From the NCBI RefSeq assembly GCF_000420025.1, contig NZ_ATUD01000008.1, positions 124,001-188,000 of the forward strand: 64,000 nucleotides of DNA. The letters run 5' to 3'. Position 1 is the stretch's first letter. Every line of letters starts with the position of its first letter. The notes beneath the pieces are model-generated. The model was not told where the DNA came from and ran no database searches. It worked only from the letters and a program-made list of their open reading frames with translations. A program made the translations under genes and the position numbers. Below, in pieces: positions 8,395 through 17,086 of the stretch. The stretch is from Patulibacter americanus DSM 16676. Lineage in GTDB: Bacteria > Actinomycetota > Thermoleophilia > Solirubrobacterales > Solirubrobacteraceae.

Positions 8395-9507
8395 TCAGCC
8401 GCCGTCGTCGGGCGCGAACGGGATCCGCGCGCGCAGCGTCGTGCCTCCCCCGGGCGGGCTGTCGACCTCCATCGTCCCGTCGAGCACGGCGAGGCGGTCA
8501 CAGATGCCGGTGAGCCCGGGCCCGTCCGCCGTCGCGCCACCGACCCCGTCGTCCTCGATCTCGAGCGCGACGTGGTCGGGCCCGATGCACGCCCGGACGA
8601 CGACGCGCGTCGCCTCGGCGTGCTTGATGACGTTCGTGAGCGCCTCGGCGACGACGAAGTACGCGGTGGCCTCGACAGAGGTCGGCATGCGCCGGTCGTC
8701 GACCTCGACCGCGACGGGGATCGCCGTACGGTCGGCCAGCGCCTGGACGCCGGCGAGCAGGCCGCCGCGCGCGATGACGGCGGGCAGGATCCCGTGGGCG
8801 AGCTCGCGGAGCTCCTCGATCGCCGCCCCCGCGTGGGACAGCGCGTCGTCGAGCAGTACCCGCCCCTCCGCCGCGTCGCCGTGCTGGGTCGCCCGTTGGA
8901 GCAGCTTGAGGGTCACGACGGTGTGGACGAGCCGCTGCTGCGCACCGTCGTGCAGGTCACGGACGACGCGCTTGCGCTCCTCGTCGCCTGCGGCCAGCAC
9001 GCGGGCGCGGGACGCCTGCAGCTCGCGGACGCGCACCCGCTCGACGTCGCGCCGGCGCAGCTCGCTCTCGAGGTCCAGCCGGACCTCGGCCTCGTGGGCG
9101 CGCATGCGGGCGCGGTCGGCGAGCACCGCGGCGACGATCTCCGTCACGAGCAGGACGACGATCGCGACCACGTCGTCCGCCTCCACCCCGTGGAACCCGG
9201 CGCTCGGGTTCGTGTGGAACACCCAGAGCGCCAGCGCGCTGGCGACGGACGTGGCCAGCCCGAGCATCAGGCCCCAGGTCGCGGAGAGCACGAGGACGCC
9301 GAGGACGTACAGGACGCCACTCGAGACCCCGGGGTCGACCTGCTGCAGCGGGTAGAGCGCCAGCGTGACGGCGGTGACGACGAGCACGGCCGCCACGATC
9401 CCGGTGGCCCGGGAGCGCTGCAGGCGACGGATGGGCGTGGGCTCGGCGGGGTGTGCGGTGGCCATGCGTGGGGACGGATCCGCCCTCCTGGGCGGCTCGG
9501 CGCTCAT
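8395..9507 (-). CDS. Membrane histidine kinase (DUF4118-like, HisKA_3)
   Basis: 370 residues. Four hydrophobic segments between about residues 35 and 130 give a DUF4118-like membrane sensor without a large external loop. A short coiled coil leads to the HisKA_3 box RVVRDLHDGAQQRL with phosphoacceptor H186. The ATP-binding domain follows with an N box (EALTNVIKHA), EIEDDGVGG and GPGLTGICDRL. A second ATG at 9465 would remove 14 residues; neither start has a good ribosome site. It is convergent with the NarL-type regulator, its likely partner. The stimulus is unknown; DUF4118 sensors are known from KdpD but that does not fix the signal here. Confidence 0.9.
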   Translation of the reverse strand: MSAEPPRRADPSPRMATAHPAEPTPIRRLQRSRATGIVAAVLVVTAVTLALYPLQQVDPGVSSGVLYVLGVLVLSATWGLMLGLATSVASALALWVFHTNPSAGFHGVEADDVVAIVVLLVTEIVAAVLADRARMRAHEAEVRLDLESELRRRDVERVRVRELQASRARVLAAGDEERKRVVRDLHDGAQQRLVHTVVTLKLLQRATQHGDAAEGRVLLDDALSHAGAAIEELRELAHGILPAVIARGGLLAGVQALADRTAIPVAVEVDDRRMPTSVEATAYFVVAEALTNVIKHAEATRVVVRACIGPDHVALEIEDDGVGGATADGPGLTGICDRLAVLDGTMEVDSPPGGGTTLRARIPFAPDDGG

Positions 9508-9558
9508 GATGGCGCCTGCGTGCCGCGACGACCATGCGTCACATGACGGTCGCGAGTC

Positions 9559-9909
9559 CTAAGCCTTCTTGACAATGCTGGACTTCAGCTGTAGCGGACC
9601 GAAGCCGTCGACCTTGCAGTCGATGTCGTGGTCGCCGACGCCGTCGACGAGGCGGATGTTCCGCACCTTCGTGCCGGCCTTGATCGACCCGGCGGCGCCC
9701 TTGACCTTGATGCCCTTCACGACGGTCACGGTGTCACCGTCGGCGAGCACGTTGCCGACGGCGTCCCGGATCACGCGCTCGTCCTCCGCGTCGCCGCCCT
9801 CGGCGCCGGGGGTCCACTCGTGCGCGCACATCGAGCAGACCTGCAGGCCGTTCAGCTCGTACGTGTACTCGCTGGCGCAGGCCGGGCAGGCGGGGGTCTC
9901 GACGCTCAT
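9559..9909 (-). CDS. phnA: PhnA/YjdM family zinc-ribbon protein
   Basis: 116 residues. The N-terminal zinc ribbon is CPACASEYTY...CSMCAHEW (two CxxC pairs). The C-terminal PhnA domain contains VIRDAVGNVLADGDTVTVVKG, KVKGAAGSIKAGTKVRNIRL and ends KSSIVKKA, close to the family's invariant LKSEFVKK. The historic name 'alkylphosphonate utilisation protein' is misleading, as the family is not an established phosphonate enzyme; its role is unknown. Start ATG has a TACCCT -10 box 6 bases upstream, so it is probably leaderless and monocistronic. Confidence 0.93.
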   Translation of the reverse strand: MSVETPACPACASEYTYELNGLQVCSMCAHEWTPGAEGGDAEDERVIRDAVGNVLADGDTVTVVKGIKVKGAAGSIKAGTKVRNIRLVDGVGDHDIDCKVDGFGPLQLKSSIVKKA

Positions 9910-9915
9910 CCGGCC

Positions 9916-9921
9916 AGGGTA
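9916..9921 (-). promoter_or_regulatory. -10 box TACCCT, leaderless start of phnA
   Basis: On the minus strand TACCCT is 6 bases upstream of the ATG at 9909; no ribosome-binding sequence is present. Confidence 0.65.
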
Positions 9922-9949
9922 GTCGGCGGCCTCGCCGGCGCGCGGGGCC

Positions 9950-10537
9950 CTAGAGCCGCGGGATCTCGACGCGGTCGCGCGCGTCGATCTCGCGCACCGG
10001 CCGGGCCGGCGAGCCGACCGCGACCACGCCGGCGGGCAGGTCGCGCGTGACGACGGACCCCGCGCCCACCACGGTGTCCGAGCCGATCGTGACGCCGGGA
10101 CAGACGATGACGCCGGCGCCCAGCCAGACGTTGTCGCCGAGCACGATCGGCGCCCCGGACTCCCAGCCCAGCCGCCGCGGCTCCGGGTCGATCGGGTGCG
10201 TCGCGGTGAGGAGCTGCACCCGGGTGGCGATCTGGCAGTGCGCCCCGATGGTGATCGCTGCGACGTCGAGCATCAGGCAGTCGAAGTTGAGGAACGTCGC
10301 GGTCCCGATCGACACGGGCGTGCCGTACTCGCAGCGGAACGGCGGGCGAACGACGACGTCCTCTCCCACGGCGCCGAGGAGCTCCCGGAGCAGCGCGTGG
10401 TGCCCGGCCTCGTCGGCGAGCGGCGTGGCGTTGTAGCGGGCGAGGAGCTCCTGGGCCCGGTGCAGGTCCGCGGTCAGGTCGGGGTCCTCGGCGCGGTACA
10501 GCTCGCCGCGGAACATCCGGTCCTTCATCTCTCCCAT
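9950..10537 (-). CDS. Maltose/galactoside-type O-acetyltransferase (LbH)
   Basis: 195 residues. N-terminal cap MKDRMFRGELYRAEDPDL matches the maltose O-acetyltransferase leader. Left-handed beta-helix hexapeptide repeats follow (ITIGAHCQIAT, IVLGDNVWLGAGVIVCPGV, TIGSDTVVGAGSVV). The catalytic histidine is in TATHPIDPEPRR and the AcCoA contact region is PARPVREID. It transfers acetyl from acetyl-CoA to a sugar hydroxyl; the exact sugar cannot be read. Length matches family members. It is transcribed separately from phnA, 40 bases away. Confidence 0.92.
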   Translation of the reverse strand: MGEMKDRMFRGELYRAEDPDLTADLHRAQELLARYNATPLADEAGHHALLRELLGAVGEDVVVRPPFRCEYGTPVSIGTATFLNFDCLMLDVAAITIGAHCQIATRVQLLTATHPIDPEPRRLGWESGAPIVLGDNVWLGAGVIVCPGVTIGSDTVVGAGSVVTRDLPAGVVAVGSPARPVREIDARDRVEIPRL

Positions 10538-10641
10538 GGCGCGATCCTCGCAGGGCGCACCGGCGGCGGGCGACGTCCGGGGGACGGGGACGTCGGGGGC
10601 CGTGGCGGGCGGGCGGCGCCGGAGGCCGCCATGGGGTCCGA

Positions 10642-10809
10642 TCAGCGGACGATCGCGACCTCGACCGCGGGCCCGCGGTCGGCGCGGTGCGAGGTCTCCG
10701 CGGAGACGACGGTGCCGACGGCGAGCGCCGCGGCGAGGACGGGTCCGGCGAGGCCCGCGAGGGCGGCTGAACGGAGGGTGATCGTGGGGGTGCTGCGTGG
10801 ATGGTTCAT
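10642..10809 (-). CDS. Possible small exported or membrane peptide
   Basis: 55 residues: a short basic N-terminus, one strongly hydrophobic stretch (LAGLAGPVLAAALAVGTVV) that could be a signal or transmembrane helix, and a short charged tail. No ribosome site or -10 box stands out and no family is recognised. It could be a real small protein divergent from the ECF sigma gene or a chance frame; the hydrophobic stretch is the only support. Confidence 0.35.
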   Translation of the reverse strand: MNHPRSTPTITLRSAALAGLAGPVLAAALAVGTVVSAETSHRADRGPAVEVAIVR

Positions 10810-11116
10810 GGTGCTGGCCGGGTCGGCGGGTCGTGGTCGGACCTCAACCGTACGGTGCACATCCGCGGCCGAGAAGCGGGTTGCGCATACGGTGGGGAAC
10901 GACCGTTCGCCCCCTTCAGCGGGGGTACGGGCGGCCGATAGATCGGCTGCGGTGCACCTTGTGGGCGCCCCGCCCGGTGCCGCAGCGTGGGCCCTCGCCG
11001 CCGCCCCCTCGCCCCCGCCCCTGGCGCGTGGCAGTCTCCCCTCCGCGATGTGTGGGGGTTCGCGGGCCGACGGCTGCCCGTCACAGATCCGTGCGTCGCG
11101 GAACTGAGCAGGGCAG
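10810..11116. other. Intergenic region with hairpins upstream of ECF sigma gene
   Basis: About 300 bases without a gene. It holds a CCCCC-N6-GGGGG hairpin at about 10911-10926, a perfect palindrome GCCGAT-AG-ATCGGC at 10934-10947, and a TACGGT box near 10888. I could not assign an autoregulatory GGAAC/GTT-type ECF promoter with confidence. Confidence 0.45.
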
Positions 11117-11659
11117 ATGGCCACCGGGGTCGACATCGACGCGCTGTACGCCGAGCACGGGGATCCCCTGTTGCGCTGGTTCGCACGGCGGACGGCGGAC
11201 CCGGAGACGGCGCTCGACCTGTGGTCCGAGACCTTCGCGCAGGCCGTCTCGTCCCAGCGACGGTGCCGCGCGAGCACCGACGACGAACGGGCCGGCTGGC
11301 TGTGGGGCATCGCCCGCCGGCAGCTCGCCCGCTATCTGCGCCGCGGGTACGCCGAGCAGCGCGCGGTGCGCCGCATCGGCCTGGAGCGTCCACCGGCGGA
11401 CCCGCCGCTGCTGGCCGCGATCGAGCACCGCGCCGGCCTGGACGCGGTCCGGGCCGAGCTGGTGCAGGCGCTGTCGACCCTCGGCGACGACACGCGGCGT
11501 GCGGTGGAGCTGCGCGTCGTCGACGATCTGCCCTACCCCGAGGTCGCCCGTCTGCTGGCGATCTCCGAACCCGCCGCGCGCGCCCGCGTCTCGCGCGGCC
11601 TCAACGCCCTCGGCCGACTGCTGGACCGGCAGGCCCTCCTGGAGGTGACGTCCCCGTGA
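11117..11659 (+). CDS. ECF-type RNA polymerase sigma factor
   Basis: 180 residues. Region 2 spans about 8-75 (LYAEHGDPLLRWFARRT, DLWSETFAQAV, then AGWLWGIARRQLARYLRR). Region 4 spans about 115-170 with ALSTLGDDTRRAVELRVVDDLPYPEVARLL and recognition helix SEPAARARVSRGL. No C-terminal extension. The next gene overlaps it by 4 bases (GTGA) and encodes a single-pass membrane protein, the usual position of an anti-sigma factor. It starts with ATG after a weak AGGGCAG. Confidence 0.92.
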   Translation: MATGVDIDALYAEHGDPLLRWFARRTADPETALDLWSETFAQAVSSQRRCRASTDDERAGWLWGIARRQLARYLRRGYAEQRAVRRIGLERPPADPPLLAAIEHRAGLDAVRAELVQALSTLGDDTRRAVELRVVDDLPYPEVARLLAISEPAARARVSRGLNALGRLLDRQALLEVTSP

Positions 11660-12747
11660 CGCCCGAGCACGATCCCTACGACGCGCATCTGCAGGCGATG
11701 GGCCGCGCGCTCCGCACCGCACCCGGACGGCGCACGAGGCAGCACCGCACCCGGCCGTTGCTGATCACGGGCCTCGGCGCGGCGCTGGCGGCGGCCGTCC
11801 TCGTGCTGCTCCTCGGCGCGCCGGGGCGCTCGCCGGTCGACGTGCTGGGGCGGGCGGAGGCCGCGCTGGGCACGCCGGACGAGCTCGTGCACTACGTGGT
11901 GCGGGATCGCGTGGTGCAGGCCCGGCCGGGCCTGCGGCCGCCGCCGGTGTCGCGGTCCTTCTTCCCGTGCCCGCCGACCGGCACGACCGAGGTCTGGCAG
12001 TCGGAGCGACTCAACCGGTGGCGCGCGGTACTGCCCGTCGCGCCGAACGGGCCGCGGTGCAGCCAGACCTACGACGGGCGACGGGGGATCCCGGTCGACG
12101 GGCCGACCCAGTCGGCGTGGAACAACGGCACGACGTCCTACTACGTCGAGCAGAACGACACGTTGGACACCGTTCGCGGCTACTCCCTGCGGTCCTCCGC
12201 CCGTCTGACGCCGATCAGCGACCGCAACCTCGGCGGCGGCGACCCCGTCCAGACGCTCCGCGGCATGCTCGCCGCCGGCCGCCTGACCTCCCGCGGAGCG
12301 ACCACGCTGAACGGGCGGCGGGTCCGCACCTTCAGCGGCACCTCGACGCAGCACGGGCGCGGCGGGACCGACGTCACCACCGTGCTCTACGCCGTGGACG
12401 CCGACACGTTCCGACCCGTGCGCTCCATCGTCACCCGGCGGGTGCTGCGCCGCGGCGGACCGCCGACTCCCCGCGGACGCGACATGCGGCGCTGGATGTG
12501 GTCCTCCCCGTCGGCCCACCAGCTCGACTTCCTCCGCTACGAGCGGCTGCCGCTGAACGCCGCCACCCGGCGGCTGCTCGAGATCCGTCCGGCGCGCCCG
12601 CCGAAGGACACCACGGACATGACCCAGGCCGAGCTGCGCCGATCCATCAAGCGCCGGACCGCGGCGGAGAACCGCGAGGGCGCCGCCCGGGCCCGACGCG
12701 CGAATCGCGAGCGCGCCGCGCGGGCTCGCGACGGGCGCGGCGGCTGA
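11656..12747 (+). CDS. Membrane-anchored protein coupled to ECF sigma; candidate anti-sigma/sensor
   Basis: 363 residues. A basic cytoplasmic N-terminus of about 35 residues, one transmembrane helix (about 37-58, LLITGLGAALAAAVLVLLLG), then a ~270-residue outside domain and a highly Arg/Ala-rich C-terminal tail. Start GTG at 11656 overlaps the sigma stop by 4 bases. The position suggests control of the sigma factor, but there is no zinc-binding HxxxCxxC motif and the cytoplasmic part is too short for a classical anti-sigma domain. The outside domain resembles lipoprotein-like beta-rich modules (many Thr/Ser/Tyr, 'TEVWQSERLNRWR') but is not recognised. Function is inference. Confidence 0.75.
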   Translation: MTPEHDPYDAHLQAMGRALRTAPGRRTRQHRTRPLLITGLGAALAAAVLVLLLGAPGRSPVDVLGRAEAALGTPDELVHYVVRDRVVQARPGLRPPPVSRSFFPCPPTGTTEVWQSERLNRWRAVLPVAPNGPRCSQTYDGRRGIPVDGPTQSAWNNGTTSYYVEQNDTLDTVRGYSLRSSARLTPISDRNLGGGDPVQTLRGMLAAGRLTSRGATTLNGRRVRTFSGTSTQHGRGGTDVTTVLYAVDADTFRPVRSIVTRRVLRRGGPPTPRGRDMRRWMWSSPSAHQLDFLRYERLPLNAATRRLLEIRPARPPKDTTDMTQAELRRSIKRRTAAENREGAARARRANRERAARARDGRGG

Positions 12748-12759
12748 CCCGCCCCGCCC

Positions 12760-14235
12760 TCAGGTCCCGCAGAACGTGCGGTACCCCGGCTCCTCCGGAC
12801 CCGCCTCCGCGTAACGCTCGAGGCCGGGCCGCACCGCGAACGGGCGCTGCAGCACCGCGACGAGGGCCTCGAACGGGCCCAGGTCGCCGGCGGTCGCAGC
12901 CGCGAGCGCCTCCTCCACGAGGTGGTTGCGCGGGACGTAGACCGGGTTCACGCGGTCCATCTCCTCCGCGGCCTGCGCCGGGTCGCGGTCCTGCGCCGCC
13001 AGCGACGCCCGCCAGCGCTCCGCCCACGCGTCGAACCCGTCGCCGTCGGCGAACAGCGCCCGAGCCGGAGCGTCGTCCCCGCGCAGCAGGTCCGCCAGGG
13101 CACGGAAGGCGGCGGTGTGGTCGACGCGCCCGCGGTGCATCAGGGCGAGCAGGTCGTTCGCGAGCTCGTCGTCGTCGGAGGGCTGGACGAACCCGAGCTT
13201 CGCGGCCATGCCGCGCCCCCACGCCTGGCCGTAGTGGGCCTGGAAGGAACGCAGAACCTCGGTCGCCGCGGCCACCGCCGCCTGCTGGTCGGCGTCGATC
13301 AGCGGGACCAGCGCCTCGGCCAGGCGGGCGAGGTTCCACTGCATGATCGGCGGCTGGTTGCCGAACGCGTAGCGCCCCGCCTGGTCGATCGAGCTGAAGA
13401 CCGTCGCCGGGTCGTAGGCGTCCATGAACGCGCAGGGGCCGTAGTCGATCGTCTCGCCCGAGATCGTCACGTTGTCCGTGTTCATCACGCCGTGGACGAA
13501 GCCGACGAGCATCCAGCGGGCGACGAGCTCGGCCTGCGCCCGGACGACCGAGGCGAAGAACGCGAGGTAGGGGTTCTCCGCCCCCGCCGCGTGCGGGTGG
13601 TGCCGGGCGATCGCGTAGTCCGCCAGGCGCCGCACGAGCTCGGGGTCGCCCAGCCGCGCGGCGTACTGGAACGTGCCGACGCGCAGGTGGCTGGCGGCCA
13701 CGCGGGCGAGGACGGCGCCGGGCAGCATGGTCTCGCGGACCACGTCCTCGCCCGTGGCGACGACCGCCAGCGAGCGCGTCGTCGGGATCTCGAGCGCGTG
13801 CATCGCCTCGCTCACGACGTACTCGCGCAGCATCGGGCCGACGGCCGCGCGGCCGTCGCCGCCGCGGGCGAAGGGCGTGCGGCCCGAGCCCTTCAGGTGC
13901 AGGTCGCGCCGCCGCCCGTCCGGGTCGACGAGCTCGCCGAGCAGCAGCGCCCGGCCGTCGCCGAGCCGCGGCGAGTAGCCGCCGAACTGGTGGCCCGCGT
14001 AGGCCTGGGCGACCGGCGTCGCGCCCTCCGGCACCGTCGCGCCGGCGAGGATCGCGGCGCCCTCGGGCGTGTCCAACGCGTCGGCGTCGAGTCCGAGCTC
14101 GCCGGCCAGGGCCCGGTTGAGGACGAGGAAGCGAGGGTCGGGGGCCGGCGCACCCTGCCAGGCCAGGTACAGGCCCTCGAGCTGCCGGACGAAGGTGTCG
14201 TCGAACGCGAACAGCGGACGGGCTGCGGTACTCAT
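12760..14235 (-). CDS. selO: SelO (YdiU) family pseudokinase adenylyltransferase
   Basis: 491 residues, full family length. Hallmarks: [44 protein letters not shown] with the active-site Lys and Arg, [20 protein letters not shown], and the flipped catalytic segment [25 protein letters not shown]. SelO proteins transfer AMP from ATP to hydroxyl residues of proteins and take part in oxidative-stress responses. The tail ends FCGT, with Cys near the position where eukaryotic homologues carry selenocysteine. A TAGCCT box six bases before the ATG indicates a leaderless mRNA. Confidence 0.95.
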   Translation of the reverse strand: MSTAARPLFAFDDTFVRQLEGLYLAWQGAPAPDPRFLVLNRALAGELGLDADALDTPEGAAILAGATVPEGATPVAQAYAGHQFGGYSPRLGDGRALLLGELVDPDGRRRDLHLKGSGRTPFARGGDGRAAVGPMLREYVVSEAMHALEIPTTRSLAVVATGEDVVRETMLPGAVLARVAASHLRVGTFQYAARLGDPELVRRLADYAIARHHPHAAGAENPYLAFFASVVRAQAELVARWMLVGFVHGVMNTDNVTISGETIDYGPCAFMDAYDPATVFSSIDQAGRYAFGNQPPIMQWNLARLAEALVPLIDADQQAAVAAATEVLRSFQAHYGQAWGRGMAAKLGFVQPSDDDELANDLLALMHRGRVDHTAAFRALADLLRGDDAPARALFADGDGFDAWAERWRASLAAQDRDPAQAAEEMDRVNPVYVPRNHLVEEALAAATAGDLGPFEALVAVLQRPFAVRPGLERYAEAGPEEPGYRTFCGT

Positions 14236-14241
14236 GGTCGG

Positions 14242-14247
14242 AGGCTA
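14242..14247 (-). promoter_or_regulatory. -10 box TAGCCT, leaderless start of selO
   Basis: TAGCCT on the minus strand lies 6 bases before the ATG at 14235. Confidence 0.65.
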
Positions 14248-14281
14248 GCGCCGACCGCGCTCCGGCTCGCCGGTCGCGGCT

Positions 14282-15292
14282 CTACGCCACCACATGCGGC
14301 CGGCGCGCCGGCAGGTCCGTCGCGTCCGGCCCCGGCGCAGGGGTGGCACGGGCCGCGGTCCGCCACGCGCGGGGCGAGGCGCCCATGACGCGCTTGAACG
14401 CGTTGGAGAACGCCGCGTCGGACGTGTAGCCCCACGCCGCGCCGACCGCGGAGACCGGGGCGTCGCTGCGGCGCAGGTCGCGCGCCGCGGCGTGCATGCG
14501 CATCCGCAGCAGGTGGTCCAGCGGCGGCGCGCCCACGAGCGCCCGGAACCGCTCCGCGAAGGTCGACCGGGAGAGGTGTACCGCGGCCGCGAGCTCGGGG
14601 ACGGTCCAGCGGCGGGCGAGGTCGGCGTGCATGAGCGTCAGTGCGGGGCCGATTCGCCCGTCGGTCATGGCGGCGAGCCAGCCACCGAGCTGGTGGTCTC
14701 CGGCGTCGAGCGCCGCGCGCAGCGCCTCGACGAAGACGATCTCCCCCAGCCGCGCCGTCACGAGCGAGGCCCCCAGGCGGGACGCGGCCGCCTCGTGCCC
14801 GAGCAGGTCGAGCGCCGCCCGCAGCGGCGTCCCGCGGGCCTCGTCGGCGCCCACGACGATCAGGGGCGGGAGCACGTCGAGCAGCAGCCGGGCGCTGGCG
14901 GCGTCGAAGGCGAACCGTCCGCCGGTCAGCAAGACCTCGTCGCCGGTGCCGACGCGGGCGGTGCCGTCGACGGACTCCTCGAACGCGGGCCGCCCGTCGA
15001 CGGGCTCGAGGCCCGGCGCGCCGGCCACGGAGTAGCCGGCGCCGGTGACGAGCACGAAGCAGTCGCCCGCGCGCAGGTGGCGCTCGGATGCGCCCGGCGC
15101 GGGCCGCAGCCAGCACTCCCCGCGGTGCACCGCCCCGAACTTCACGTGCGCGACGCCCGGGAACGCCAGCGCCCACCGTCCCCCGGCTGCGAGCCGGGCC
15201 GAGACGGCGCGCTCCACGGTGAGCAGCTCCAGGACGTCGGACAACGGATCCACGCCCGGAGCATGACGCAAGAACGCCGGCCTCTGCGTCAT
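14282..15292 (-). CDS. AraC-family transcriptional regulator (cupin sensor)
   Basis: 336 residues. The N-terminal half is a cupin-type ligand-binding domain of the AraC-binding kind (KFGAVHRGECWLRPAPG, LRAGDCFVLVTGAGY). The C-terminal double helix-turn-helix covers about 230-325, with WTVPELAAAVHLSRSTFAERFRAL and SDAPVSAVGAAWGYTSDAAFSNAFKRVMG then SPRAWR. Start ATG at 15292 has GGAGG five bases upstream. It is divergent from an SDR gene across 76 bases, the arrangement typical of a regulator and its target. Members with this cupin respond to various small molecules; no ligand can be inferred. Confidence 0.92.
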   Translation of the reverse strand: MTQRPAFLRHAPGVDPLSDVLELLTVERAVSARLAAGGRWALAFPGVAHVKFGAVHRGECWLRPAPGASERHLRAGDCFVLVTGAGYSVAGAPGLEPVDGRPAFEESVDGTARVGTGDEVLLTGGRFAFDAASARLLLDVLPPLIVVGADEARGTPLRAALDLLGHEAAASRLGASLVTARLGEIVFVEALRAALDAGDHQLGGWLAAMTDGRIGPALTLMHADLARRWTVPELAAAVHLSRSTFAERFRALVGAPPLDHLLRMRMHAAARDLRRSDAPVSAVGAAWGYTSDAAFSNAFKRVMGASPRAWRTAARATPAPGPDATDLPARRPHVVA

Positions 15293-15314
15293 GGATCCTC
15301 CGCCGGCCGGGACC

Positions 15315-15343
15315 TACCGTGGGGCCACGCCCCGCTCGGGGCG
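15315..15343 (+). promoter_or_regulatory. Promoter and palindromic operator of the SDR gene
   Basis: A TACCGT box at 15315-15320 is followed, at the expected start of transcription, by a perfect inverted repeat CGCCCCG-CT-CGGGGCG at 15328-15343. The placement suits repression or autoregulation by the divergent AraC-type protein, although AraC proteins more often bind direct repeats. Confidence 0.5.
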
Positions 15344-15368
15344 CACCACCACGGAAGACGGGCACCAC

Positions 15369-16106
15369 ATGTCGGACATCGCAGGGAAGGTCGTGGCGAT
15401 CACGGGCGCCAGCGGCGGGATCGGAGAGGCGACGGCGCTGCTGCTGGCGCAGCGCGGGGCGCGGGTCGTCCTGGGCGCCCGCCGCGCCCCCGAGCTCGAG
15501 GCGGTCGTCGCGCGCATCCAGGAGGCGGGCGGCGAGGCCACCCACGTCGTCTGCGACGTCACCCGTCGTTCCGACCTGGAGGAGCTCGTCGCGGCCGCGC
15601 AGGACCGGTTCGGGCGACTCGACGTGCTCGTGAACAACGCGGGCATCGCACCGATCTCGCGGCTCGACGACCTGCGGGTCGACGACTGGGAGGCGATGGT
15701 CGACGTCAACGTGAAGGGCGTGCTGTTCGGCATCGCCGCGGCCCTGCCGGGGTTCCGCGCGCAGGGCTCCGGGCAGATCGTCACCGTCGCGTCGACGGCG
15801 GCGCACCGGGTGGTGCCGACGATGGCCGTGTACGCGGCGACGAAGGTGGCGGTCCGTGCCATCGCCGAGGGGCTGCGGCAGGAGGCGGGCGACGCGCTGC
15901 GGGTCAGCGTCGTCTCGCCCGGGTTCGTCGACACGGACTTCGCCGCCGGAGCTGCGGACCCGGAGCTCCGCAGGCGGCTGCTGGCCGACCGCGACCGCAT
16001 CGCCATGCCGCCCGACGCCGTCGCCCGCGCGGTGGCCTACGTCGTCGAGCAGCCCGCGGGCGTCGACGTCGGCGAGGTGGTGATCCGGCCGACGGCGCAG
16101 GCGTAG
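15369..16106 (+). CDS. Short-chain dehydrogenase/reductase
   Basis: 245 residues, classical SDR. NAD(P) loop TGASGGIGEA near the N-terminus, DVTRR before the central NNAG, structural Asn in VDVNVKGVL, catalytic Ser in ASTAAHR, Tyr-x3-Lys as YAATK, and SPGFVDTDF. The Arg-rich segment after the first strand (GARRAPEL) suggests NADPH preference. This is the YdfG/clavaldehyde-type group of oxidoreductases. It is divergent from the AraC-type regulator, so it is likely its target. Start ATG at 15369 gives the standard N-terminus; longer in-frame reading is not supported. Confidence 0.92.
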   Translation: MSDIAGKVVAITGASGGIGEATALLLAQRGARVVLGARRAPELEAVVARIQEAGGEATHVVCDVTRRSDLEELVAAAQDRFGRLDVLVNNAGIAPISRLDDLRVDDWEAMVDVNVKGVLFGIAAALPGFRAQGSGQIVTVASTAAHRVVPTMAVYAATKVAVRAIAEGLRQEAGDALRVSVVSPGFVDTDFAAGAADPELRRRLLADRDRIAMPPDAVARAVAYVVEQPAGVDVGEVVIRPTAQA

Positions 16107-16348
16107 GCGTAGGCGCAGCCCGGCGACGTCGGCCGCAGGCCCGCGGGTGAACGCCCGACCCAGCCTGCCGCCGCGCCGCGGCCACGCCGACCACCCGGAC
16201 AGTCGTCCACCCCGGCCGCTCCTGGGCGCCCCGATACGCGACCGACACGGTCCTGCACCCCGTCCGCTCCCCCGCCTGCCGACAGTCAGAACAGGAGCCG
16301 AGGGAACCGGATGCGATCGGGCATCCGCTTCCCGGAGCCGCCCGCACC
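16107..16348. other. Intergenic region with short repeat and palindrome
   Basis: 242 bases. GTAGGC is repeated at the end of the SDR gene. A perfect inverted repeat GGATGC-GATCGG-GCATCC at 16309-16326 lies 22 bases before the next ATG. No TANNNT box fits the start at 16349. Confidence 0.4.
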
Positions 16349-17086
16349 ATGCGCACGCACGACCGACCCCGGTGGACCACCCTCAACCTCGCCGCCCTGT
16401 GGCTCGCCGTCGCGGCCGACCGCGACCCGCGCACCCGGGCGCTCCGCCCGGGTCTGCCGGCGGACCCCGCCATCCTCGGCGCCGTCGTCGGCGCCATCGG
16501 TGGCGCGAACGCCGGCGGCGAGGTCCTGGAGGCCGCCGTCGTCTGCGCCCGGGTCGCCGGTCGGGACTGGGCGGCCATCGCCGCCGACATGGACCTGGAC
16601 GCCACGGTCGTCCGCGAGCGCTACGCCGACGCCGAGCGCGCCTTCCGCCTCTCCGAGGCCTTCCCGATCCGCCGCGAGCCCGACGGCCGCATCCGCCGCT
16701 CCTGGCCCGCCCCGCTGCACAACCCGGACGAGTGGGCCCGCCGCCTGGCCGTCTCGCGCGGTGCCCGCGGCACCGCCGACCTCGAGCTGGACGACCTGAC
16801 CTGGCGCGCGCACGAACTGGCCGCCATCGCCCTGATGGAGGACGTCGTCGAGCTCGGCGAGCTGCCCTCCGGCGTCGACCCCCTGGAGGCGCGCCTGCGG
16901 CTCGAGCGCCGGCGCGTCGACCACCTGCTCAACGAGCTGGGTCTGCCCGACGGCGACCCCGCCGTCGCGATCGACCTGCAGGGCGCCCTCGAGGTCAGCA
17001 TGCTGGCCTGCCGGGTGCTCGCCGACACCGTCGCCGAGAGCCGCCGCCCCGCCCGGCCGCTGCTGCGCGTCACCGCGCTGGTCTGA
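16349..17086 (+). CDS. Hypothetical protein
   Basis: 245 residues, soluble, not recognised. The middle has ACARVAGRDWAAIAADMDLD followed by ATVVRERYADAERAFRL, which looks like a helix-turn-helix ('W..IA.....D...VR.RY..A'); this is a weak resemblance. A second region, PAPLHNPDEWARRLAVSRGA, is followed by long Leu/Ala helices. The 3' end overlaps the convergent gene at 17070 by 17 bases. A GGAG is 12 bases before the ATG, a rather long spacing. Codon use matches neighbours, so I consider it real. Confidence 0.7.
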   Translation: MRTHDRPRWTTLNLAALWLAVAADRDPRTRALRPGLPADPAILGAVVGAIGGANAGGEVLEAAVVCARVAGRDWAAIAADMDLDATVVRERYADAERAFRLSEAFPIRREPDGRIRRSWPAPLHNPDEWARRLAVSRGARGTADLELDDLTWRAHELAAIALMEDVVELGELPSGVDPLEARLRLERRRVDHLLNELGLPDGDPAVAIDLQGALEVSMLACRVLADTVAESRRPARPLLRVTALV

